From Alteromonadaceae bacterium XY-R5 (lineage in GTDB: Bacteria; Pseudomonadota; Gammaproteobacteria; Enterobacterales; Alteromonadaceae), in the NCBI GenBank assembly GCA_001660395.1, contig LXWE01000004.1:1-64000 (forward strand): a stretch of DNA of 64,000 nucleotides. Reading direction: 5' to 3'. The first letter of the stretch is position 1; each line of letters begins with the position of its first letter. A program made the translations under genes and the position numbers. The notes beneath the pieces were generated by a model that made no database searches, was not told the origin of the DNA, and saw only the letters and a program-made list of their open reading frames with translations. This document shows, piece after piece, positions 51,676 through 58,204 of this stretch.

Positions 51676-51751
51676 GCCCAGATAGCTCAGTCGGTAGAGC
51701 AGGGGATTGAAAATCCCCGTGTCGGTGGTTCGATTCCGCCTCTGGGCACCA
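51676..51751 (+). tRNA. tRNA-Phe (anticodon GAA)
   Basis: This is a 76-nt cloverleaf with encoded CCA. The acceptor stem is GCCCAGA / TCTGGGC, the D arm has AGCTCAGTCGGTAGAGC, the anticodon stem-loop GGGGATTGAAAATCCCC presents GAA, and the T arm is GTCGGTGGTTCGATTCCGCC-like. The gene remains intact because the element inserted at its 3' end restores the sequence. Confidence 0.98.
51705..51751 (+). repeat. attL, 47-bp direct repeat within tRNA-Phe
   Basis: Positions 51705-51751 are identical to 63516-63562. The match begins in the anticodon stem (GATTGAAAATCCCC) and ends at the CCA terminus. It breaks at 51704/63515 and at 51752/63563. Confidence 0.97.
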
Positions 51752-51759
51752 CTATTCCT

Positions 51760-51787
51760 AGCCTCAGACAATGTCTGGGGCTTTTTT
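51760..51787 (+). terminator. Element-supplied terminator for tRNA-Phe
   Basis: A 10-bp stem with one wobble (AGCCTCAGAC / GTCTGGGGCT) and a 3-base loop is followed by six T. It lies 8 bp after the CCA end, so the inserted DNA ends the host tRNA transcript. Confidence 0.88.
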
Positions 51788-51800
51788 ATTCCTACAATCC

Positions 51801-51806
51801 TATAAT
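51801..51806 (+). promoter_or_regulatory. Candidate -10 box for the repA leader transcript
   Basis: A perfect TATAAT lies upstream of the leader hairpins. No good -35 box is visible at the normal distance (GGGCTT at 17 bp), so this promoter call is tentative. Confidence 0.35.
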
Positions 51807-51861
51807 TTCCCTACAAAAAATCGCTCCAACTTTGGAGGCGACTTTTTCCGGTATCACAAAC

Positions 51862-51941
51862 AAAAAAACCGCGAATAAACGCGGTCTTTTGCGAATTAAG
51901 TGTTGGCGCACTTAATTCAAAATAAAATCTTGTCAGATTTA
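51862..51941 (-). ncRNA. Antisense RNA controlling repA (CopA / Inc RNA type)
   Basis: On the minus strand a promoter is readable: TAGACA (51976-51971), a 17-bp spacer and TAAATT (51953-51948). It predicts an RNA start near 51941. The RNA would contain a perfect 10-bp stem (51918-51909 with 51902-51893) whose loop reads CGCCAA. It would end at a terminator, an ACCGCG / CGCGGT stem at 51868-51885 followed by seven U. The resulting RNA of about 80 nt has the size and layout of the CopA/RNAI inhibitors of IncFII, IncB, IncI1 and IncL/M plasmids. It lies opposite the leader of a repA gene, as in those plasmids. Confidence 0.8.
51893..51918 (+). promoter_or_regulatory. repA leader hairpin with UUGGCG loop
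   Basis: The + strand has a perfect inverted repeat GAATTAAGTG / CACTTAATTC enclosing TTGGCG. In the mRNA this presents the hexaloop 5'-UUGGCG-3', the same U-turn loop known as the antisense target and pseudoknot partner in IncB/IncI1 replicons. The CGCC partner those replicons use upstream of repA is not present in the bases that follow, so control may be closer to the IncFII type. Confidence 0.85.
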
Positions 51942-51952
51942 GGCACAAATTT

Positions 51953-51996
51953 AGCCTAACAGGTCCTTTTTGTCTACAAGCAGAAGGGGTTAGGCT
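51953..51996 (+). promoter_or_regulatory. Leader stem-loop enclosing the ribosome-binding site
   Basis: AGCCTAAC (51953-51960) pairs with GTTAGGCT (51989-51996). The AGAAGGGG ribosome-binding site (51982-51989) lies in the loop and at the base of the 3' arm, directly before the start region of the leader frame and of repA. It could mask translation until opened. Confidence 0.55.
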
Positions 51997-52092
51997 GTGC
52001 GATTTGTTTGTAAGAACGGCTGTCGAATGCAACTTGCAAAAGTACTATTCACGAAAAACAAAGAACGAAAACCCAGAATTCATAAGACCTAA
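51997..52092 (+). CDS. Possible leader peptide overlapping the repA start
   Basis: A 31-codon GTG-started frame follows AGAAGGGG at an ideal 7 bp. It runs through the repA start region in another frame and ends at TAA 52090-52092. The basic product (for example KVLFTKNKERKPRIHKT) has no recognisable fold. Leader peptides translated ahead of repA (tap in IncFII, repB/repY in IncB/I1) couple to RepA synthesis, which is the possible role here. In those systems the leader stops at the repA start; this one stops well inside repA, which weakens the case. Confidence 0.35.
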   Translation: MRFVCKNGCRMQLAKVLFTKNKERKPRIHKT

Positions 52093-52858
52093 ACATCATA
52101 AAAAGAGACCGGATGAGATTTTACGCTGGCAGAAATATGCTCTTGAAAAAAATCTCCATCATTGGATTGGTTTTATGGAACTGCGAGCTTCAGGTTGTCG
52201 AAGTCGGGGGTTTAAGCTCGACCGGCAGAAAGCGTTAAAGGCCCTTACTCAGGCTTTTCTACATTATTTAAATTTGGCAACACATCAAGTTGAAGCAAGC
52301 ATTGGAAGGCTATCAGATGAATGTGGGCTTTCGACAGTGTCTGCATCGGGTGTTAAGAACATCACCCGAGCTTCGCGTGTAATTGATATTCTCGATTCAA
52401 TAGGGTTGTTGCGCAAAGTTAAAGTGTGGGACAAAGTATCCGGCACATATCTTCCTACCTATATCGAATTGCTCCCGCGATTCTTTGATTTTATCAATGT
52501 TAAAGCTGAGGTAGTGAAAAATGCTCGGAAGAAACACCAAGCTCGCATGCAGAAAAGACTTATTCCTGAACACGAAGCTGGATTATTGAGTGTATCAGAG
52601 CTCAAAGCAGTCGCTCAAAAGGCGCACATCCAAAAATCTTTCGAATACCGCAAGACTAAACGGGTAGAGGCGAAGATGCGCAGACTGGCAAAGCAAGCTA
52701 GTGAAGTAAAGGCACAATATGGTTACTCTGCGTTTGATTGTAAGGTTGCGCTACAATGCCTTATAGAGGCTGAAACTACAGAGATAGCGGCAAAGACCCT
52801 GAGGCATCTAGTAAATCGCCGTAAGGCTTACTACAGAAGCTTTGAATCCCCTTCATAA
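52004..52858 (+). CDS. repA: Plasmid replication initiator RepA, IncFII/IncL-type
   Basis: The protein aligns by eye along most of its length with IncFII RepA. The shared blocks are YYSRKTKNENPEF (YYRQVKNPNPVF in IncFII), SRGFKLDRQKALKALTQAF, SIGRLSDECGLSTVSASG, ITRASRVIDILDSIGLL, YLPTYIELLPRFF and the C-terminal NRRKAYYRSFESP. RepA binds the origin just downstream of its own gene, acts mainly in cis, and loads the host replisome. No ATG is in frame near the start. The TTG at 52004 or the TTG at 52034 are candidates, the latter closest to the family start. The preceding antisense RNA gene and the following DnaA box complete a basic replicon. Confidence 0.88.
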   Translation: MFVRTAVECNLQKYYSRKTKNENPEFIRPKHHKKRPDEILRWQKYALEKNLHHWIGFMELRASGCRSRGFKLDRQKALKALTQAFLHYLNLATHQVEASIGRLSDECGLSTVSASGVKNITRASRVIDILDSIGLLRKVKVWDKVSGTYLPTYIELLPRFFDFINVKAEVVKNARKKHQARMQKRLIPEHEAGLLSVSELKAVAQKAHIQKSFEYRKTKRVEAKMRRLAKQASEVKAQYGYSAFDCKVALQCLIEAETTEIAAKTLRHLVNRRKAYYRSFESPS

Positions 52859-52891
52859 AATCTTTCTAGAATAATCCCGCTAATTAAGTAA

Positions 52892-52917
52892 AGGCTTTCA
52901 GGCCAGTCTGAAGGCCT
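52892..52917 (+). promoter_or_regulatory. Hairpin in the CIS-like segment after repA
   Basis: A 10-bp stem with one wobble (AGGCTTTCAG / CTGAAGGCCT) with a 6-base loop lies 33 bp after the repA stop, where IncFII plasmids have the CIS transcription-termination segment. Confidence 0.5.
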
Positions 52918-53004
52918 AGTTGTGCCTGAAATGCACGGATATGCTGTTTAACTACCCCCTCGGTCACCCACCCCGTGCTAATTAGCACCAATAAATCTGG
53001 AATT

Positions 53005-53013
53005 TGTGGATAA
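53005..53013 (-). promoter_or_regulatory. Perfect DnaA box
   Basis: The minus strand reads TTATCCACA, the strict consensus. IncFII-type origins carry one such box at the oriR edge next to the RepA-binding region. Confidence 0.75.
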
Positions 53014-53444
53014 TTGCCAAAAAAATAGTATTAGAAATTACTTCTCCACAGTTAGCTGCAAACGGAATTTTTGGTTAGGTGCAGTAATCACATTGTTATC
53101 TGCAAAATTACCTACCTTCGGTATTCTTTAATACTAGATCTTTATTTACTGAGCACGAAATCCTGTGGATTACGTGGATAAGGCGTTCGCTTGCAAGCCA
53201 GTAAACTGGCTGCGCGAACCTGGCGCTTTTCCATTGCCTTACCTTGCCGTAAAGCTCTGAATCGGAACCCCATAAATGGGGCCCCCTCGCTACGCGCCCC
53301 TGCGGGCGATTCAAAGCTTGACTGCTAGGTCAGCATCAATGAAATGGGTTTATCACTTTGAGCGGCACTACGCTGTGCGCTATGCGCCACTCAAAGATGA
53401 TTGAGAAGCGCCAAGGAGCGTTGACGATAGGAATTGATGTAAAC

Positions 53445-53777
53445 CTACTCTTTATTGTAGATATCGATGATGTGTTCGGCTTTAAATGTAATGATCATAT
53501 CGCTTTTTAAGCAATCGCTGCTGTAGGGGTCATTATCCAATCGACCTACGTAATGGTCACCGTTGGATTCAGTTACCTCTACCCACATTCTTTCGACTGA
53601 AATTTTGGGTGAGCCTGCGCTCTCCTCCATCCTAAAAATCAACTTCACCAAATCACCAGTGGACAGAGATTGTCTATCTGATTTCTTTGGTATCCAAAAG
53701 GTCTCAGGATTACTCTGGTGGAGCTCTTCTGCATCATCTAAAACGTAATGCTCAGATTCGAAAGTGGGTAATTGCAT
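53445..53777 (-). CDS. DUF2314-like protein
   Basis: This 110-residue acidic protein has a GDLVKLIFRMEE strand and then ERMWVEVTESNGDHYVGRLDNDPYSSDCLKSDMIITFKAEHI. That arrangement is seen in DUF2314 proteins, a small beta-rich family whose function is not established and which often appears among accessory or toxin-immunity genes. An AGAGGA ribosome-binding site precedes the ATG. It faces the origin-like region and is the only minus-strand gene in that part of the element. Family call by eye. Confidence 0.65.
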   Translation of the reverse strand: MQLPTFESEHYVLDDAEELHQSNPETFWIPKKSDRQSLSTGDLVKLIFRMEESAGSPKISVERMWVEVTESNGDHYVGRLDNDPYSSDCLKSDMIITFKAEHIIDIYNKE

Positions 53778-53894
53778 ATCTTCCTCTTACATAGGGGTGG
53801 GTAAATTTTTGAGTCTGATGTAATGTGAGTTGAACCAATGATATTATCAATAAAGTCAGGTAAATGATGGAACAAGGCATTAGAGAGTATCGAT

Positions 53895-54185
53895 ATGAAA
53901 GCGGAAGCAGATTTTGATTTAAAGATACTAGAAGTATCGGGCCTTGAGGGGCTGGAAGAAGGGGAAGCCGCTTTCCTTTGTGTCCAGGTGCGGGATTATA
54001 AAAAATTTGGTGAAAGCGCGGTACTGAATGGCTCCAGTCTAGCCATTACAGGGTTGGGTTATACCCAAAAGCAAGCAGTCGAAGATTTCGTTTTTAACCA
54101 TCAAAATAGCATCGACGCCTCAGTCGCGCTTTCTCTTTCGTCCGTAGGCGAGGTAAGCAAACCCACCAAAATATACCACCATTGA
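53895..54185 (+). CDS. Hypothetical protein
   Basis: This 96-residue product is acidic at the N-terminus (MKAEADFDLKILEVSGLEGLEEGEAAFLCVQVRDYKKFGE). A central ITGLGYTQKQAVEDFVFNHQ helix and a Ser-rich tail follow. I do not recognise it. The ribosome-binding site is weak. Its 3' end overlaps a convergent 35-codon membrane-protein gene by 66 bp, so one of the two tails may be spurious. It lies between the DUF2314 gene (divergent) and the restriction-modification gene. Confidence 0.55.
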   Translation: MKAEADFDLKILEVSGLEGLEEGEAAFLCVQVRDYKKFGESAVLNGSSLAITGLGYTQKQAVEDFVFNHQNSIDASVALSLSSVGEVSKPTKIYHH

Positions 54186-54227
54186 TATGATGCCGACGGT
54201 AAGACCAAAGATTTGAATGTCGTTCAT
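54120..54227 (-). CDS. Small single-pass membrane protein (35 residues)
   Basis: This short frame starts with ATG at 54227 behind a strong TGAGGTGA ribosome-binding site at a good distance, and ends with TGA at 54120-54122. The product has a short polar start (MNDIQ), one hydrophobic segment of about 20 residues (IFGLTVGIISMVVYFGGFAY), then LAYG and a very basic tail (RKRKRD). That is a positive-inside single-helix topology with the C-terminus in the cytoplasm. No family is recognised. Small hydrophobic proteins of this shape include type I toxins and membrane regulators, but no antitoxin RNA is demonstrated. Confidence 0.6.
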   Translation of the reverse strand: MNDIQIFGLTVGIISMVVYFGGFAYLAYGRKRKRD

Positions 54228-54408
54228 AAAGTTCACCTCATCAGTAGAAGCGTTGTAGGCATTTATATACCGAGATATTACCATACAGAATACCAAGTAG
54301 GTGACTGGCAGTCAGATATTAGCCTTGAGTTCAACGTTATCCTTAGCTAAGAGAGCGGGGGTGCATCCCTTGCTTTTAGCATCGCTATTTATGTGGGCTA
54401 AAGCAAAA

Positions 54409-54428
54409 GGCGTGGTTTTCCCCACGCC
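54409..54428. terminator. Terminator after the restriction-modification gene
   Basis: A 7-bp GC-rich stem (GGCGTGG / CCACGCC) with a 6-base loop has TTTT on the minus strand. It lies 8 bp beyond the stop of the minus-strand restriction-modification gene. Confidence 0.8.
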
Positions 54429-54435
54429 TCTTAGA

Positions 54436-57400
54436 TTATTGGCTTAATATGGCCATTGCCAAATTGTTCGATTTTGTGAGCATTTCCTCGAATGCGTCGG
54501 TATCTTCGGTTGTATGCAATAATTCAGACAGTACAGCTAGGCGAGCGGAATCTTTACACGTCTCATTGAATCTAGGTAACTCTAAGTGTTTGAATATGTT
54601 GCTAACCTGAATGCTAATCGTGTGGCTCTCAATGTAGTTTTTGACCAAACTACAGTTCAGCAACCCACAAATGTAGTGCGCGACTTCTTTTGACTCACAA
54701 TCTACGAAGTAAACTTTATGATCAGGAACAAATGGGCGTTCCCCAATCAATGGTACTTCTTTGCTAGAACAAACCGCAGCTTTGAATGTTCCGCTTTGTT
54801 CAGCCCACATTACTTTATAAGGAGCAAATGAATAAGCACCTACATTGTAGATGTGATAGAAGGAGTATTTACTCAACCGAGCTTTGTAGGTTGAGCGGTC
54901 TAGAAGAAAGTCCTCATAAGCCTTCAAATAATTGTATGTTTCACCCAGATCATTTTCTAAATGGTCTTCAGCATCCAAAAGAAACTGCTTGGTAATGCCA
55001 GCATTTGGAACTAAGTGATAAAGGTTATGCTTTGGAGCGAACTTGTAAGCTGAGAAATCAGCAGCACCTTTAACCATTGGATATAGCAAATCAGGTTCAA
55101 TCCAAAATGGCTTAGCTAGACCTATATCTTTTTTGCCAGCTTCTGGTCTAGTTATGATTTTTACTAGGTTTCGCTTAGGGTCTACATCATGTATCTCAAC
55201 CATGTAGATTCCGTTGAGGTCAGCTGTCACCCCTTTTCTACCGCTAATCCATTCGGATTTACCACGGATATTCTTAGTCTTAGCAAACTCGCCTATCCCC
55301 ATCACAGCCCAAGGTGAGCGGAATTCATCGACTGGGTTGGCTTCCATTTCATGACGCACGATTCCCTGAAGTACTTCGTCGGCAGATTGGTGCTCGTTGA
55401 GAGCTTTCTTGAAGCCTTTTCTGGCTTGCCAGACATTGTATGGAACAGGGTAAGGGTTAGTGTGCTCTTGTACTTTTTCAAACCCAACAATAACAGTCTT
55501 GTTCGCAGCATCAGGGAATGGCTTTAAGCTCTTCAGGTCTTCGACAAAGGTAGGGCGTAAGTATGCTTTGTCATTAATCTTGAAGCTCCTAAATCCTTGC
55601 GAGGAAGGTGACTGGAAGTGCGTTTGAGTAATAACAAAGACGAGTTGACCACCGTACTTTAGCCACTTATCAGAAGCGGTGTAGGTGATCATTCCTGAGA
55701 TATCTAGCTCATTACCACCGTGGAACTTAGTCTCGGAGAATATTTCATACTCTTCACAAGTCGATTTTACTTTCTCACGGTAGTCAATTGGTAATGCCGA
55801 CCAACGAACCCAAGGCGGGTTGCCAACAATAAGATCAAATTGTCCAGCTGTCGCAGACCAGAAAAAGTTACGAATGATTCTGAACCAGATGCCGTTCCAG
55901 TTTTTTCTATGAAGCTCTAAAACTCGGTTGTATGTCGCTTTTAATGGTTCTTGCCACTCATCGGTTTGCGCTTTTGATAAGGTCTTACGTCTGACAAGCA
56001 GAGACTCAACATTATTGAATTCTTCATCTTTGTCTACGCATTCACCCATGATTGAGAAAACAGAGTCAAGTTTGATACGGTCAAACGCAAGATCGGACGG
56101 TATGGTTATTAGCAGATTGGCTGTTGTACTACCTATGCGGTATTCAACGATTTTTTCGTTACCCTTTGGGTTCTTCGCTGGAGAGTAAACGCTGTCCGCC
56201 AACAGGATCGGAAGTTCAACTTTCATTGCTTTACACTGAACAACGAGGTCAGAGATAGCAATAAGGAAGTTAACTCGTGCAGCTTGCACAGCAAGTGGGT
56301 TTAAATCGAATCCCCAAACGGTTTGAAGAATAAGCTCTACAGTTTCTTCAGCATTTAAACCAGCAGCCTCTGCTTCTTCTCTCTTCATCCCTATGACTTG
56401 AAGCAAGAAGGAACCAGAACCACACGTAGGGTCTAGTACTTTTTTATCAAGCCATGAACCATTTGTTGCTCTTCGAAGAGTGTCAGTAACAAGCCAGTCT
56501 GGAGTGTAAAATTCACCAAGGCTTTTCCTTAGAACATCTGGTACAAGTACTTGGTAGAATCCTTTCAAAACGTCTTTAGAACGTGCTGATGTTAAGTCAT
56601 CGAATCGGTACAAAGACACTTGCACAAGTGCTTCTTTTAAAGACTCTATAATTTCTTTTCTATCAACGTAATCAGTTGCGTCCAAGTACCAAGAGAAGAT
56701 AGCTTCCTCAACAAAACCCTTGATACCAACCGTTTCAAAGAGCTGGCTTTTTTCGATGTCTCTTTCGATTGTTTTTAGCAGTTCTTCATCTGACAAAGAC
56801 GCTAAGTTGCCGCAGAAATCTTTGTACTGAGTTAGGTCTAAGTACGAGACAAGTTCAGCACCTAGTAGTTTCATCACCAGAGCGTTGTACGTATGGATTA
56901 CGAACAGTGAACCAGACACGCTATCATCAGCCATTTCTGGTGTTTTAAACCCAATCTGCTTAGAGATTCTTTTAATCTGCTCAGACGTGAGACCTGAGAC
57001 TTGACCAAACAAAGTCTGCCATTCCCTAAATAGCATCTTGATTTTGTTGTTTTTCTTGTCGTTGAAGTGCAGTGATAATTCTTTAGATAGGGCGGTCATT
57101 AGTCGTCGCCCAGCTGAAGAAGTATGCCCAAAATCCTCAATCAAGTTCTGCTTGGTAAGTGCTCTACGCTTGTTGCTTTGTAGAGCTTTTAGGACTTTCG
57201 TTACTGATACTTCAGATAAAGGCATTAAGTCCTGATGAGTAATCTTGTCATCTTTCATAAAGCAGAAAACGATATGATCACCATCTGTGGCGATACCTGT
57301 GTACTCTTCTTGGCTCAGCCCCTCAGCTTTTGCTCTTCGTTTAATGTACTTTTCGAGTCGATCATAAACAGCATTTTTGAAATCAGGAGAGGTGGTTCTT

Positions 57401-57621
57401 CCCTTGAAGTTCCCTTTGTTCTTAAGCTCGATGATCACTTGATTTCTAACGAGATCATTCTTGTCCCGTTCAGCATGAAACTCGATTCCAACAGAGTCGA
57501 ATGTAGTAGTCCATGCAATACGTAGTTCTTCTTCTAATGCGCAGTTTTTTGAGCGCTCTTTTAACTGTTCGTACAGTTCTGCGTACATATCTGGTTCCAT
57601 GTTAGAGGGAAATATATTCAT
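54436..57621 (-). CDS. Type IIG-like restriction-modification enzyme (N6-adenine methyltransferase with N-terminal nuclease motif)
   Basis: This 1061-residue single-chain protein carries the full gamma-class adenine methyltransferase set: motif X GEFYTPDWLV (370-378), SAM motif I DPTCGSGSF (397-405), and catalytic motif IV NPPW (601-604). The N-terminal 75 residues hold Asp53 and Glu65-Leu-Lys67 in IIELKNKG, a plausible PD-(D/E)xK nuclease site. The C-terminal 300 residues resemble target-recognition sequence. It is therefore probably a type IIG (Eco57I-like) enzyme that methylates one strand and cuts unmethylated DNA. A BREX PglX-type methylase is less likely, as no BREX partner genes are present. 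It sits alone as defence cargo. Confidence 0.85.
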   Translation of the reverse strand: MNIFPSNMEPDMYAELYEQLKERSKNCALEEELRIAWTTTFDSVGIEFHAERDKNDLVRNQVIIELKNKGNFKGRTTSPDFKNAVYDRLEKYIKRRAKAEGLSQEEYTGIATDGDHIVFCFMKDDKITHQDLMPLSEVSVTKVLKALQSNKRRALTKQNLIEDFGHTSSAGRRLMTALSKELSLHFNDKKNNKIKMLFREWQTLFGQVSGLTSEQIKRISKQIGFKTPEMADDSVSGSLFVIHTYNALVMKLLGAELVSYLDLTQYKDFCGNLASLSDEELLKTIERDIEKSQLFETVGIKGFVEEAIFSWYLDATDYVDRKEIIESLKEALVQVSLYRFDDLTSARSKDVLKGFYQVLVPDVLRKSLGEFYTPDWLVTDTLRRATNGSWLDKKVLDPTCGSGSFLLQVIGMKREEAEAAGLNAEETVELILQTVWGFDLNPLAVQAARVNFLIAISDLVVQCKAMKVELPILLADSVYSPAKNPKGNEKIVEYRIGSTTANLLITIPSDLAFDRIKLDSVFSIMGECVDKDEEFNNVESLLVRRKTLSKAQTDEWQEPLKATYNRVLELHRKNWNGIWFRIIRNFFWSATAGQFDLIVGNPPWVRWSALPIDYREKVKSTCEEYEIFSETKFHGGNELDISGMITYTASDKWLKYGGQLVFVITQTHFQSPSSQGFRSFKINDKAYLRPTFVEDLKSLKPFPDAANKTVIVGFEKVQEHTNPYPVPYNVWQARKGFKKALNEHQSADEVLQGIVRHEMEANPVDEFRSPWAVMGIGEFAKTKNIRGKSEWISGRKGVTADLNGIYMVEIHDVDPKRNLVKIITRPEAGKKDIGLAKPFWIEPDLLYPMVKGAADFSAYKFAPKHNLYHLVPNAGITKQFLLDAEDHLENDLGETYNYLKAYEDFLLDRSTYKARLSKYSFYHIYNVGAYSFAPYKVMWAEQSGTFKAAVCSSKEVPLIGERPFVPDHKVYFVDCESKEVAHYICGLLNCSLVKNYIESHTISIQVSNIFKHLELPRFNETCKDSARLAVLSELLHTTEDTDAFEEMLTKSNNLAMAILSQ

Positions 57622-58204
57622 GATCTCACAGAATACACTTTTGACAAAGCAAGCAGTCCATGTTGCTTTTAAGTTGGAGGCTTGATCTTATTATTTGAGT
57701 TTGGCTTATAAAAGGCGGGGTTTATGGTACGTTTACGATAAATCCCCGCACCCTATTAAATCGACATTAAAAACTCAATGAGGCAGTACAAAGCAGCCAT
57801 TCATATCATGTTAATAACGGGATATAGGAGATTATATATATTTAAGACGATTAGCAGTCTAAAACCTCTAAAACCAAGGCTTTTCTTTATAAGAAGAATC
57901 ATTATTTGCCTTGGATAACCTATTTAACATAACACCCGTTGTACGCACTTGATGGCCCAAATCAGGTTTCAGGCAATTTTTTCCGCTAAAGGCCTGTTTT
58001 TGTCTCTTTTCTTCCTTGGCGTCAGTCCATATTCGTTACGACGTATGCATGAGAAGTTTCTGCATGCAGAAACTTAAGGGGCGGATTAGCGCAAATCAGC
58101 ATGCCAACCTTAATCTTTGTGATGAGATCTCTACTATTTCAACTTGAGGCTAGGGCAGCTTCCTTGCCAGTAAATAGAGTTTGCATGTGGGCAACTCTAT
58201 TTCG
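57622..58204. other. Intergenic region with hairpins and palindrome copy 1
   Basis: About 580 bp separate the restriction-modification and toxin genes. A hairpin with GCGGGGTTTAT / ATAAATCCCCGC arms (57715-57749, one bulge) lies upstream of the restriction-modification gene. Copy 1 of the dispersed palindrome is at 58054-58075. The promoter of the restriction-modification gene should be at the left edge, but I cannot fix it. No convincing gene is seen. Confidence 0.5.
58054..58075. repeat. Dispersed palindrome, copy 1
   Basis: The core GTTTCTGCATGCAGAAAC is extended here to a perfect 22-bp palindrome. It lies in the gap between the nucleotidyltransferase and restriction-modification genes. 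Confidence 0.95.

Larger units (their letters stand above)
52859..53444 (+). other. Candidate replication origin (CIS plus oriR-like region)
   Basis: This is gene-free DNA downstream of repA, the position of CIS-oriR in IncFII plasmids. A consensus DnaA box (TTATCCACA on the minus strand) lies at 53005-53013, about 150 bp after repA. Near-matches are at 53173-53181 (TTATCCACG) and 53164-53172. AT-rich DNA follows the first box. Further right is a GC-rich block with several inverted repeats, including an 11-bp imperfect stem at 53356-53366 / 53386-53396, possibly a single-strand initiation or primosome site. The reading frame at 53108-53314 overlapping this block has no family resemblance and is not called. 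Confidence 0.65.

Noticed and set aside
53108..53314. 68-codon minus-strand frame in the origin-like region
   Set aside because: It covers GC-rich inverted repeats, has no recognisable product and no convincing ribosome-binding site. A structural DNA role fits better.
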